A stretch of DNA of 64,000 nt, from the NCBI GenBank assembly GCA_963855995.1, contig OY979722.1, positions 6,418,001 to 6,482,000 of the forward strand. Reading direction: 5' to 3'. The position numbers and the translations under genes are program-made. Source of the stretch: Muricea muricata. Taxonomy: Eukaryota > Cnidaria > Anthozoa > Malacalcyonacea > Plexauridae. Positions 1 through 11,620 of the stretch are shown piece by piece (positions within the stretch are counted from its first letter, which is position 1; each line of letters starts with the position of its first letter). The notes under the pieces were generated by a model. That model searched no databases. It saw only the letters and a list, made by a program, of their open reading frames with translations, and had not been told where the DNA came from.

Positions 1-205
1 AAATTAAAATTCACCACGGCAAATTAAAATCGATCACGGCAAATTCAAATCGATCACGGCAAATTCAAATCGATCACGGCAAATGCAAATCGATCACGGC
101 AAATTCAAATCGATCACGGCAAATTCAAATTCACCACGGCAAATTAAAATTCACCATGGCAAAATAAAATCGACACGGCAAAATAAAATTCACCACGGCA
201 AATTG
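1..205 (+). repeat. 20-bp subterminal tandem repeat, left end
   Basis: About ten units of the form AAATTCAAATCGATCACGGC, with variants in which the CGATCACGGC half is replaced by TCACCACGGC. The same repeat appears reverse-complemented at 8461-8793, so the arrays behave as subterminal inverted repeats, often the binding sites of a transposase. The peptide readable through this array (83-334) is a product of the repeat and is not called as a gene. Confidence 0.85.
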
Positions 206-367
206 AAATTAAATATACTGCCAAGCAAGTATCCTCAGACATTCACGATTATCCACATCGATTCACAACTATACCTGACTGTACCACACTTCGCTTCCCT
301 CCCAAACCACTGGCTTAATGGCACCTTACTATAGCACCGTGCACGTCAAGACGAAGCTGGATATATC

Positions 368-434
368 ATGTTTTGCTCGAGCTGTGGGCACGAACGAAAT
401 GAGCGGGACAATTTTTGTTCCTATTGCGGTCAAG
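368..434 (+). CDS. Exon 1 of HECT gene: zinc ribbon encoded in left terminal repeat
   Basis: An ATG at 368 opens a 22-codon exon with cysteines at residues 3, 6, 17 and 20 (CxxC, ten residues, CxxC), typical of a short N-terminal zinc ribbon. It ends CAAG with a consensus donor GTAAGG at 435. The one leftover base joins exon 2 at 2904 in the correct phase, giving glycine at the junction. An almost identical exon lies at 8195-8261 on the opposite strand. The ribbon probably binds DNA or protein; its role here is inferred only from the fold. Confidence 0.65.
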
Positions 435-1255
435 GTAAGGCAGTTATTGTTTATGATGCAAGCTTTTGTTTTAAATTATAAATATTAATGAAACATCAAG
501 ATAGTATGTGGATGCCACAAAACTGGGGCTCCCTCGACACAACATGGATATTGTATTATCAGTTATTGTGATATATTGTAAGTTTTACACAGCATTAACC
601 GTTTGTATGGTACGCCCAGGTTAGCTAATTTTTGCCTCTTGTTTCCGCTTGAATTTCGTTGAAATGTGTTAAAGTTTCGTAATGTTGTGTTTTAAGTTTT
701 AACGACAGTTATAATATAGCATTTGCGAATTCTGAATGCTGGTTCATGCAGTGTCAACACGGAAATCTCCAGCCGCTATTTTTAAAAATATAAAGCATAT
801 TCCCAAAATTTATAAAGAATATAAAACATTCTTTCTATGCTGTTATACAGTTATATCACTTGTGAAAATTGAAGAAAAACAACTCGAAACTGTGAAAGCA
901 TTTATTCCACTCTGCGGGCTTGGTGTTCCACACAGTTTCTTGTTTTCCTGATTTTCACTTGTGTTGATGTAACTGTATGTTATATCTCAAATTCAAATTC
1001 TCCAATCAAAAAATTGTATTCCTGTCACGTGATAGGGTGATTTTCTCCGGTATTCTGCTCTGAGAAAAAAACCACAAGATATTTACTATATCTCACTTTT
1101 AAAAAGGTGAGATTTATCATTTATATACCGGGAGCTCATTGATGATCAAAATATCATTACTTCTTTAACTATCCATGATATCAACATAGGAAATGTTTAA
1201 TGTTTCTCAAGTATATCATTATTATTGCCAAATTTTATATATTTATATATATATA

Positions 1256-1256
1256 G

Positions 1257-1329
<73 letters not shown>

Positions 1330-1435
1330 TATGTGTGTGTGTGTTTGTATATATTTATGTGTGTGTGTATATATATGTGTGTGTTTGTGTGTGTGTGTGT
1401 TCGTGTGTATTTATGTATATATATATATTTATATA

Positions 1436-1520
<85 letters not shown>
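1256..1520. repeat. (AT)n / (GT)n microsatellite
   Basis: Long AT dinucleotide runs with an interposed GT-rich segment at about 1330-1410. The Tyr-Ile and Cys-Val repeat peptides readable here are artefacts of the microsatellite. Confidence 0.95.
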
Positions 1521-1523
<3 letters not shown>

Positions 1524-1524
1524 A

Positions 1525-2509
1525 TTTATTTATAGGACTCAACAAATTCCACTAGGCATCTTTATTACTAACTAGTTTCTTACCACGAGATGTGGCACTC
1601 ATCAGATAAAATAGCCTAATAACTACTCGTTAAAACTTACAATATTTATGTACAAATGTTTAAGACTTTAAAATTTTAATCCTATTTACAGAGCGTGCAA
1701 AACAATTAGTATGGTATTTGATAATCTGACAGGACGCGGAAATATCAACAACATTATAGTAAAGCGCAGACGGGTCAACATTGCGCGGAATATTTAAATA
1801 TATTGTTATTTAAATGTTTTTTAAAAGAAATTTCTTATAATGTCTGCATGATGATACCAGTTCGTTTCGTTTGTTTAGGGTAGCCATGGTCGGTTCACAT
1901 ATGATAAAGTATTTCTCCCACAAGCATAGGTTACATCTATCTGAAGTTGGGTTATAAGATCTAGCACGTTTAAGTATTTTCCAGTTAATTATATAGTCAA
2001 TGTTATTGTTCTTTAACATAGACTATAACATTGACTATATAATTAACTGGAAAATACTTAAACATACTAGATCTTATAACCCAACTTCAGATAGATGTAA
2101 CCTATGCTTGTGGGAGAAATACTTTATCATATGTGAACCGACCATTGCTACCCTAAACAAACGAAACGAACTGGTATCATCATGCAGACATTATAAGAAA
2201 TTTCTTTTAAAAAACATTTAAATAACAATATATTTAAATATTCCGCGCAATGTTGACCTGTCTGCGCTTTACATAATGTTGTTGATATTTCCGCGTCCTG
2301 TCAGATTATCAAATACCATACTAATTGTTTTGCGCGCTCTGTAAATAGGATTAAAATTTTAAAGTCTTAAACATTTGTACATAAATATTGTAAGTTTTAA
2401 CGAATAGTTATTAGGCTATTTTATCTGATGAGTGCCACATCTCGTGGTACGAAACTAGTTAGTAATAAAGATGCCTAGTGGAATTTGTTGAGTCGTATAA
2501 ATAAATTAG
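1525..2509. mobile_element. Foldback (palindromic) MITE, about 985 bp
   Basis: The left arm (about 1525-2006) and right arm (about 2025-2509) are near-perfect reverse complements separated by an 18-bp loop at 2007-2024. Apparent 69- and 73-codon reading frames at 1810-2019 (-) and 2000-2221 (+) are the same sequence read from each arm, with no recognisable domain. Both sides abut AT microsatellites, so the target-site duplication is not readable. Confidence 0.85.
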
Positions 2510-2569
2510 TTATGCTCTGGATATCCATTGAGCACTCTTTCAAAAGTTTTTATAAACGGCAAAACCTAA

Positions 2570-2680
<111 letters not shown>

Positions 2681-2750
2681 TAGCTTGTGAGTGGAAGGCA
2701 ATACACAATGACTTACTCATATTCTACATGAAAACAATTGCACATTTCTC

Positions 2751-2890
<140 letters not shown>

Positions 2891-2903
2891 TGCTTTTATT
2901 AAG

Positions 2904-5133
2904 GTGTTAAAGGGAAAACTAAGACTACGGTGAATACATGCTCTATTGGTACAAAACCTGTGAAGTCATTTTCTGCATACAAAGAGAGTAAGGGAAAAGA
3001 GTGGAAACTGAAAGTTAAACAGTCTGGTGATGAGAAGAAAAAGAAAGTCGAAAGTGTCATGGTTTATGTGAGTCTTATGGAGTGGAGTGAAAAGGAGCAG
3101 AAACTAAAAGCAAAAAGAGGCAAGAAAGTACCAATACGAGTGCCAACAACAGCTGGTTACGCCACACTGAAAACTGAAGCTGAACAGAAGTGGAAACATT
3201 TTCACAGTGATATATATGATGAGAACAAACAATATCACCTTCTATATGAAGATGGCCAACTAGCTGTTTATATTCCTGGTTCAAACAGGGAGGAGTTTAC
3301 ATTGAGCAGATATAAGGAAGAAGTGGGGAAAGATTTCAAACAAATCACACTATTTCTTTGTTCAGATTTGGATTTTATGATGACAGAAGGATTACTTGAT
3401 GATGAAAATCCTGATTGTGAGTTTGGTGATAACTGCGATGACCACAATGCCAAACCTTGTACTAGTGCATCAGAAGTTTCCCTCCAGAGTTTTAAACCTA
3501 AACGTCCTAGACACCACAGCCCAAAAAACGTTGACGTTGTAACAGAACAGCTAGAAACTGCAAAAGCAGAAGATGCAAACTGTGCCATGCATGATTCCAC
3601 TAGAAAACTTAACCAATCTGAATGTGATCAGCAACTCGCTACGCATCTACAGGAAATATATGATGCCGCGAGCATTCCGCTAGTCATAGTTATACTTGTT
3701 TATCTTCAACAAATAATGGTGAGGAAAATAGCAGCACATCATTTACTATGACAAGCAAACCACTTTCAACACCAGGCGTTGGTAACCATGGAAATATATC
3801 TACTTACAAAACCAGCCCACCTTCTCCACCTAGCATTGTTGATATGTTAGCCAAAAGAGTGATGTAATCCGAGAAGCAACTGTTCATCGTTGTGAGAAGA
3901 AATGCTCCATTGAACAGAATACTTGCCATTTGGAGCGGAGAAGTGAAAAAGAAATCTCCTCATTATGTTGTGAGAGTGAAATTTGCAGGCGAGCAAGGGA
4001 TTGATTCTGGCTCCATGGCGATGGAGTACTTCACAATGGTATTGCACAGTATTGGCTCATCTATATTTCCTGGAGGAGTGCCCCTATATTCAACTTCCCA
4101 CATTCAGAATGGGAATTTCAAAGCTTCTGGAGAGATCGTAGCTGCAAGTATTGCACAAGGTGGACCACCACCTTGTTTCCTGGATGAAAACGTGTATGGT
4201 TTGATGGTAAATCCTAATGTGCCACTACACGAACTTAATGCAGAGATGCATTTAACTGAGTCCGATAGAGCTTTGCTAGAGTCTGTTCGATCCGATGTAA
4301 TTGCCCATACCGATATCATAATTGATCATGGGTACACTGGAAAAATCGATGATGCCTATATTAATGAAATTCTTCAGTCTATTATTATCAGTATTGTAAC
4401 TAAGAGATTGGTCTGCTAACTCTGCTTGAAAGAATTCATGGACGGACTGAACTCATATGGGCTTGGAAACATTTTGCAAATCCATCCAGACACATGCAAA
4501 GGTTTTTTTGTTCGAGGTTTCCAAAATGATGCAGTTGATGCAAATTACCTATTCTCAATCATCCAACCAAAGTTTTCAGAGCCTGGTAGCATACGGAAAG
4601 AAAAAGAAGAATCTATGATGGATTTTCTGCAAGATTTCCTGTTCCAGCTAGAAGATACACCAAATCTTCCTGGGAATTCAGAAGAAAGTTCAAGCTGTGA
4701 AGATACAGATAATGCATGTGCCTCTGGTGGTAATGTGGAAGATATCGCAAGGTGTGCTGATACCAACTCTGAAGGAAAAGATTCAAGAGCTGCCAGCAGT
4801 GGAAATGTCATCGCTGGGTGCAATGAAGACAATGGAGCTACTGAAGATCCAGATGAGGAGCGGCCAGTTGTCACAGATTACACCCCTGCAGGCATCATGG
4901 GATGGCTCACCGGGCAGAAACATAAGCCGCTTGATGGAAAACCACTGAAAATTACAATGATATTTGATCATGACTGTTTAATTCATAATCCGAACCATCG
5001 CATTTGCTTCCCAGTTGTCAGGGCTTGCAGCAAAGAAGTTTCATTTCCTGTTGCTCATATGGAAACAGCTGAAAATTTCAACAAAACATTTTAACTAGCT
5101 CTTTCTAAAGGACAGACGGTGGATAGACCTTGA
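2904..5133 (+). pseudogene. HECT-domain E3 ubiquitin ligase-like gene, decayed (exon 2)
   Basis: This exon follows the zinc-ribbon exon in phase. The N-terminal part (to about 3660) is a lysine-rich stretch and a compact domain. The next part is Ser/Thr/Pro-rich, and from about 3868 the sequence is a HECT-like domain. It includes the motifs EQGIDSGSMAMEYF, GGPPPCFLDENVYGLMVNP and, near the C-terminus, RACSKEVSFPVAHM. The cysteine codon in that last motif (5026-5028) aligns with the HECT catalytic cysteine. Such HECT proteins transfer ubiquitin through a cysteine thioester. The gene is broken: the frame changes between about 3661 and 3751, and in-frame stops lie at 3865-3867, 4417-4419 and 5092-5094 before the natural-looking stop at 5131. 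All breaks fall in otherwise readable homologous sequence, so this is recent decay. Similar HECT genes accompany integrase-like transposons in other animals (recalled, not searched). Confidence 0.7.
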
Positions 5134-5391
5134 TCACACGCCATTTCTTGGGTGGATGAATAACTTCTAAAGATCAATGGATCTGAAAAAATTATTTAAG
5201 TAATGTAATAATTTGACTCACAAAGACAAACCCAATAGATAACTACCATATTGGAGAAATATCTATGCCAGTATGCACAAATATGTTACCCTGTAGTTTG
5301 GCTTGTACAAGCTATAGTGCTTGGCTTGGACAAGCTGTTATGAAAGTAGTATATGCACATCAGCTCAACGTTTTTATCAAATGTACAAGTG

Positions 5392-5520
5392 AATCTACCA
5401 CAGTAGCCCGTAGCCAGCTGTACATGCTGTCATCATAATATGTTTAATATACTATTAGCATATTTTACATATTATGATGCCAGCATGTACAGCCGGTTAC
5501 TGGGCTACCTGCGATTCTGT
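5392..5520. mobile_element. Short palindromic MITE
   Basis: About 50-bp arms sharing CAGTAGCCC..CAGCTGTACATGCTG..CATAATATG face each other around an AT-rich loop at about 5442-5468. It lies between the HECT gene and the transposase gene and has no coding content. Confidence 0.75.
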
Positions 5521-5901
5521 GAATCAACTTCTAGTGACAATCAACAAGAATTTTCTTGTGTATGAGCTAGATCTTGGTTTTAACTTTCCGGTCAAGGTAT
5601 TTGAACTTCATGTATACTGCAAAGATATTTATCTACAACCATGTCATTGGTGTTTGATATATATATACATTGTCTCACATTAGCTGTTAAACAACACAAG
5701 CTATTTTACTTTTATATCATTATAAGTTTATGAACTTGTACTGGACTACTGTTGACATTCACTTGGTACAAACTTGCCAATCATAATACACATATATATG
5801 TATAAAGTTAATGCAGATGTAAAAGTTATTTCTTGCATATTTTAAAACTCAAATAACTATGTTGTTATGCACCATTCTCAGACACTTCAACAAGCCTTCT
5901 A
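5521..5901. other. Noncoding interval between convergent genes
   Basis: AT-rich sequence holding the 3' ends of both genes. No recognisable gene or repeat. Confidence 0.5.
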
Positions 5902-7041
5902 TTAAGACTGTCTGTCACTTGGCATTTCCATGTTGAGTGCACTTCTTGCATAATCAAAATAATCTTGATACTCATCAAAGCCATCTACTGGGAGGATGTT
6001 TTCGGCTGTATAATCGATCTCTGACTGAGGGACAGCATACAAAAGGTTTGCTATAGCACCATGATGCTCTGGAAGAAAAAAAAGGGAATCTGGTCGGCCA
6101 GAGACTGTGTTATGTCTGGATTTTCTGATTCTATGGCTGTTCCAATGTTCTCTTACAATGTCAAGGTCACTTTGCAAAATTTGCGCGAAACAATACCACA
6201 GGCAGCCCATGCTTAACTCGGAAGAAGAATCTAATAAACCTTCAGACTCTAAATCTTTAAAATAATTTCGCCACCAAGCTGACCTATTGCGAGCATAAAA
6301 TGACCACCACCCTTCAATTCTTTGATTTCGGGGTGAGGCCACATAACGATGAGCGTCAGCATCATCTCTAAAGTAACATTGAATGGAAGCTGCCAGTCCA
6401 TTTTCCGTACCAAGGTCTGTAATCAGCTGCACTGGACAACCATGTAGTTCACGTACAGCATCTAAGAAAAACGATGCTATGTTGTCCGGTGAATTGTTAG
6501 AGCGGTTTACTTTCAACCACAGCACTCTTCGACTAAATACATCAATGGCTCCATGGATGGGAAATCCAAAGGGTTTTAGTTTGTCATACCCATCCATGTG
6601 CCATGCTTGATTAGTTCCTGGATTATAGTACATTCGTCTTTTCAATCGCCTAGCCCTCCTAAGTTGGGTACCTTCTGGATCTAACTCTTTCAACAAGTCC
6701 TGGACGATTATTCGTGGAACATGCAAACCCTCCATTCTTAACATATGCCATACAGTTCTATATCCAGCACAAGATCCAGGGCCATTGATAACTTCACAAA
6801 TACGTCTTCTAACTAGTTCTGTTACATTGTGTGAATCATCTCGATCTAAAAACCCTCTTTTGGAAAGCCCATATGATTTCAGGCGTCTTAGTAGTGTGCT
6901 GTAACTAATCTGATGCTTATGTCGCTCATTAAGCAGAAGAACTATCTCTTCATATGTATGTCCATGATTAAAGTAATACTTTATAATGGACTCTTCATCA
7001 AACTCGGCCTCACTGTCTGAGTCTTCACTTGAGTCTTCCAT
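5902..7041 (-). CDS. Integrase-core (DDE) transposase
   Basis: An intact 379-residue protein. An acidic N-terminus (about 1-20) is followed by a helix-turn-helix-like region at about 18-62 (YYFNHGHTYEEIVLLLNE, then LLRRLKSYGLSKRG) and a second helical region at about 72-120. The integrase core has Asp150 (WHMDG), Asp209 (ITDLGTENG) and Glu243 (NQRIEGWW), matching the D,D-35-E triad with 33 residues between the last two. A Trp/Tyr-rich C-terminal segment follows. It should catalyse strand transfer of the element that contains it. The start is the first Met after an in-frame stop; splicing from the zinc-ribbon exon at 8195-8261 could instead enter at an AAG just before or after this Met, both keeping frame. 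Family: integrase-like eukaryotic transposases, possibly IS3EU-type. The intact frame suggests recent activity. Confidence 0.85.
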   Translation of the reverse strand: MEDSSEDSDSEAEFDEESIIKYYFNHGHTYEEIVLLLNERHKHQISYSTLLRRLKSYGLSKRGFLDRDDSHNVTELVRRRICEVINGPGSCAGYRTVWHMLRMEGLHVPRIIVQDLLKELDPEGTQLRRARRLKRRMYYNPGTNQAWHMDGYDKLKPFGFPIHGAIDVFSRRVLWLKVNRSNNSPDNIASFFLDAVRELHGCPVQLITDLGTENGLAASIQCYFRDDADAHRYVASPRNQRIEGWWSFYARNRSAWWRNYFKDLESEGLLDSSSELSMGCLWYCFAQILQSDLDIVREHWNSHRIRKSRHNTVSGRPDSLFFLPEHHGAIANLLYAVPQSEIDYTAENILPVDGFDEYQDYFDYARSALNMEMPSDRQS

Positions 7042-8194
7042 CGAGTCTTCATTAATTTAAATTCCATTATCACGTAAGTCTGCAAGATTGAAAGTTTTTA
7101 TTTACAACATTTCAGTTTTTTATTACATTTCAGCATTTTTACTACATTTCAGTATTAGTACTGCAGGGGCCGGTTGTTCGTCGGGTACTGTATAAATGTG
7201 TAATTTGTTAACTTTGCATTTCACGACTGACATTACAATAAAACATCTCAAGCAGATTTGAATTTCAGTTTATAAAGCTCATTTCATTTCCCCTGTCCAT
7301 CTAGTTCATTTCCCCTGTCCATTTACAATTGACCAGAGATGTTGGAAGTTAGTGAGGGCAAAGCGTGCAAATTACTGTCAAAGGGGCATATTCTTGTCAA
7401 AAAGATACAAATATATATATTAAAACCCTATACAAGAAATTATCCTGTTATATATACTTGTATGTCCATGCTTTTGGCATCCCTGCTATTGGCAAAACAT
7501 TACTCAATACTCATTAGGTTTATTGAGACCAAACTGTTTGCTATCAGGGGGGGACCACCTCATCACGCCTCACGGCCATTCATTGTGCAGGCCTGTAGCT
7601 ATATCGGTAATTGGGGGGACTTATATTCATGTTCACAAATTTTAAAAACAATTGATTTCAAAACAAATAAATAATGCAGAACAAAAATATAATTATGAAT
7701 ATAGCCCCCCTGCAATTATCAAGTTAGCTGTTGTGGGGGACATCATTTAGACGAAGAGTCTAGACGAATACTCTACCAACTGTACAACACAACAAATACC
7801 TATGGTGTAGTCAGCATGTTAAACAGTGTTGACCTATGTGCATGAGGTTGTACTTTCATTGTTCAGGCTCAGTTAATTTAGCACCTGAGCCCAAATTTTG
7901 TTGTTTTTGTAGTTATCAGGAACTTGCCTGAGTTGCCTCCAAACAGAAGAATTTCCTGAAATAATGTTTAAGGAGCTGCAGCTCAACTGCCTCCTCTTCC
8001 TTACAATTAACCCCTCCTTTCAGTCCAACCATTCATTGTTCAAACAGTCTTGCACACAAGCAGGCGAGGGTGAATCAACTTGCACGTTTTTGACACATTT
8101 TAGTAATACTTGAATACCGAATTTCATTGTATTAAAATAAGATACTAACATTTACGTTACATATTAAAGTTCAAGTCGAAAAAAGCTGCCTTAC
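7042..8194. other. Upstream region or intron of transposase gene, no other gene seen
   Basis: AT-rich sequence between the zinc-ribbon exon and the transposase. Around 7105-7155 the segment TTACATTTCAG is repeated three times. On the minus strand possible acceptors (TGCAG at about 7081 and 7160) lead to stops, so the exact splice cannot be fixed. Confidence 0.45.
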
Positions 8195-8261
8195 CTTGAC
8201 CACAATGAGAGCAAAAATTGTCCCCTTCACTTCTCTCAAATCCACAGCTTGAGCAAAACAT
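8195..8261 (-). CDS. Zinc-ribbon exon encoded in right terminal repeat
   Basis: Reading on the minus strand from ATG at 8261, the exon encodes 22 residues plus one base, with cysteines at 3, 6, 17 and 20, and ends CAAG followed by the donor GTAAGG. Length, phase and motif match the left exon at 368-434, with a few differing residues. It faces the transposase gene and is the natural first exon for it. Upstream sequence is also shared with the left end (ACATTCACGATTATTCACAT-like), consistent with a duplicated promoter. Confidence 0.6.
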
Positions 8262-8460
8262 GAAGGTTATATGAAAATCGTATTTTCCTGTGATTCTGCG
8301 AATGCGAGTTTGCAATGTTGATGTCTGTAGTGCAGTGTAGTTTTGGATTGATGTGAATAATCGTGAATGTTCGAGGACATTCGGGATACTACTTATAGAA
8401 TGCAAACCTGATGCAAACGCCTGACAGTAAATTATTTTTTAAAATAATTTTCCGCGATTC

Positions 8461-8793
8461 TAATTTGCCGTGGTGAATTTCCATTTGCCGCGATCGATTT
8501 TATTTTGCCGTGATCGATTTCAATTTGCCGTGATCGATTTTATTTTGCTGTGATGAATTTTAATTTGCCGCGATCGATTTTATTTTGCCGTGATCGATTT
8601 CAATTTGCCGTGATCGATTTTATTTTGCCGTGATGAATTTTAATTTGCCGTGATCGATTTTAATTTGCCGTGATCGATTTCAATTTGCCGTGATCGATTT
8701 TATTTTGCCGTGATGAATTTTAATTTGCCGCGATCGATTTTATTTTGCCGTGATCGATTTCAATTTGCCGTGATCGATTTTAATTTGCCGTGA
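8461..8793 (-). repeat. 20-bp subterminal tandem repeat, right end
   Basis: About sixteen units of TTTGCCGTGATCGATTTTAA and variants, the reverse complement of the array at 1-205. A higher-order pattern is visible: a block of units with CGATCGAT, TGATCGAT and TGATGAAT cores is repeated, which suggests local amplification. Confidence 0.85.
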
Positions 8794-8855
8794 CAGTTGT
8801 GGGCCACCGTAGGAATGGGCCATAGATATAGTAGGTCCTAGATAGCCAAAGCATA

Positions 8856-10102
8856 CCTAGCGCAGGTGTCACATGTATGATGAATCCAAGATGGCATTGT
8901 CAACCGGCAAAAGACTGATGGATGTTTTAGATGTGAACTGGAAAGTGGGTGCCGAATTTTTCAAAACTAATGTGTGTTAAATTATTTATAGTCATCAGCT
9001 ACGTATGCCGGCTAATGTGTTTTTATGGCGTATGTATATCATAATTATTGGAGTACAGACCACAGTATTTAAAGTGTAAAATTGCTGATTGCATAACGTC
9101 TGCTGACAGAGTAATGCAAATATAACAACAAATGAAATAAGTAAGGAAACCCATGTTTTCAAGGGTTGCTTATTACTGTGTTTATGATAATTTATATCAG
9201 CTGAGCAGGTAAGCTTAGTTTTAGAGACTCATAATATTATTATAGGTGTACAAGAATAACTCCATAAAAATTAGGTTTTGTGTCTTTAAAATGCAGAAAA
9301 CAGATGAACAGCTTAGTAAAGTTGAAAATAGAAATTGCCAATTACAATATTGGAATCTCACAATTTGTCAACCAGTTGTGCCTTCTGACAAATGTGTTGC
9401 AAAGGTGAAAACAGCTTGTGACATCCTGTGATTTTATAAAGCTCCTGCAAACTTGGTAACAATCATTATTTATATAAATGCTTGTAAATGTGTGGGAGTG
9501 TAAGTACAGTTTTGGCAAGACAATATATTATAAAATTAGGTATGCTTCAGGACTGCTACAGAGATGCTTTAGTACAACTTGTAAAATTAACTTTTGCTGG
9601 GTATCAGTTTTTATTAGTAATAAATACATGTATGACATTCCTGCAAGCACACGACATAACTGCTGCATGCCCATTATTGGGCTTATTTCAAATCAAAGAC
9701 AATCATGATGCATCCTGGAAAACTTGTAGTTACATGTGTACTAAAGGACAAATTTTGTGCAGATATTCAATATAACTAATACTAAGCAAAAATCTAAATA
9801 ATGCTCAAATTAGCAACCGCTCACAATTCACATCTAAAACATCCGTGATAAACATCCTTTCCTAAATATATGAGATCGATCGTGATTCGAATGTTTAAAA
9901 GTCAAATAATGAAACCGGTCAAAATGTCCACTTCTTGACGAGCCCACTCTTCATTTTGCATTCAAAACGTCTGCAATAGTGATCTATTTTTTAAAGGTCA
10001 AGTTGAACAGTGGCAGTTAAACCATCTAAAATGTCCAAAAACCTGCTTCTTTTAATGGAACGTATATCTTGGATTTATCATACATGTGACACCTGCGCTA
10101 GG
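8856..10102. mobile_element. Non-autonomous DNA transposon, 1.25 kb, about 35-bp TIRs
   Basis: The left end CCTAGCGCAGGTGTCACATG and onward is mirrored at the right end as CATGTGACACCTGCGCTAGG, extending about 35 bp. A second inner inverted pair (GATGTTTTAGATGTGAA at about 8921 and its complement at about 9828) makes the ends longer and imperfect. A TA lies at both edges, compatible with a TA target duplication. The interior has small reading frames (for example 9488-9775) without recognisable domains. Confidence 0.75.
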
Positions 10103-11215
10103 CTGCCATAGTGGTAAAGAGATGCATAAAGCGATATGCATGGACACACAAACTTCAGTTGAGTGGCTCTACTGTCTATTCGATCCCTATACTGTGATTT
10201 CATTTTGTTTTAAAACAGGATTTTTCAAGAGGTTTTTTACATTTATTTTAGCAACTTTTCGAACAGTTTTTCTGCCCATCTTAACATTCATTCATGGGCA
10301 TGGTAAAGGTGGAAAATGTTGTTTCAAGCCCCCTTAAATAAAAGCCTCGAAAATATTTACTCTTTTCAAACAATTGAGTCACAGTTTGCCAGAATAAAAT
10401 CTATTGTTCTGATTTCATGGAACATTCTCAGTGTAGCTATTGATAGCTACATACCTGGTCACATAGAGTTAGGGTAAGTGTTAGGGTTGGTTTAGAGTTT
10501 AGGTTAGTGTTAAGCTGGCTAAGTATTATATAACTATTTCACATCTTCATTAAAAATAATGCCTCTTGGTTGTAGAGCAAATCACATTTTATGACACCAA
10601 AGTCAAGCATTTCCTATGAAAATATTAGCCAATCGTGGCTTACAAAAATGCCCTTTGATGGTGTTCAAAGGAGGGTTTAGTAGCCTAGCAAAACTACAAA
10701 ATATGGCTTTTGACAAATAGATTTCATCAGTCAATTGAGGACTTGTTCTGTGATGGGGCAATATATGGGTTGGGAATAGACTTTTGACAAAAGATCTGTT
10801 GAAATGGCCTGTGATTGTGCCTGTGTGTGTGTGTGTGGGGGGGGGGGTGATGCAGTTTCGGTACAGGACATGTGATTGATGGATTGAACCCATTTGGTAA
10901 TGGCTACTAACCCAACTAGTGTGAAAATTCCTTGTGTTTATATAGGCGGAAGAAAGGCAAGTCCTTTGAGGGGAGATTTAGTTATTGACTTCAGTATAGT
11001 GTGCATTCTGTGTGCAATGAGTTTCAGATCACAGCCCTTGTTGAAGGAGTGTGTAAGGTTCCTTATCCCGGAGCATATAACCCATCCCCTTAGTAAGAGT
11101 GTGTGGGGTTATGGATGTTTTTTGATATATTTAAGTGACATATTATTTAATTCACACAACCACGTAATTGCTTCATTAACTTTTGTATTTTGTTTACAAT
11201 TGAGCTTTTCAACAA
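10103..11215. other. Unassigned sequence
   Basis: No gene recognised. It holds a short degenerate GTTAGGG-like stretch (about 10468-10520) and a GT run ending in a G9 tract (about 10823-10847). Short open frames here look random. Confidence 0.5.
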
Positions 11216-11217
11216 TA

Positions 11218-11618
11218 GCGACGCCATCTTGAATTTTGAACATATCGCGGTGCATTGTGGTCTATCCAGGGTAATTTAACTGTTTTAAACCGCTGTAAAT
11301 AAAATATATGGGAGAGAACCGTTATTTTTATTATTGTAAATAACAGACAAATGCTCAGGGTAACTTATAGAACAAAGGAAACCCTGGGAAGATAAATAAA
11401 TCCGAATGAAATTTATTACTTAAAGTCCATTACCCCATATGTGCACACTGATGGCATAAAGTGCTTCGAATATTGATTGACATATCCCCATTGTAACTAA
11501 GAAAACATTCATCGCAATATTTTTCCTGTACGGCGTATTCCTCCAACGATAGCGGCATTTACATAGTGGTTTTTACCCTGGATAGACCACAATGCATCAC
11601 GATTCAAGATGGCGTCGC
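11218..11618. mobile_element. TA-flanked MITE, 401 bp
   Basis: Long imperfect terminal inverted repeats begin GCGACGCCATCTTGAA and include GCATTGTGGTCTATCCAGGG. The right end is its complement, ending GGCGTCGC. A TA dinucleotide sits on both sides (11216-11217, 11619-11620), as in Tc1/mariner-type elements. No coding content. Confidence 0.85.
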
Positions 11619-11620
11619 TA

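Noticed and set aside
1-205. CRISPR-like regular repeat array
   Set aside because: Units are contiguous without spacers, in a eukaryotic transposon end, and are repeated in inverted form at 8461-8793.
5474-5683. 69-codon frame after the HECT gene
   Set aside because: Begins inside the palindromic MITE and has no homology.
10468-10520. Telomere-like GTTAGGG stretch
   Set aside because: Only a few degenerate units; no true TTAGGG array.
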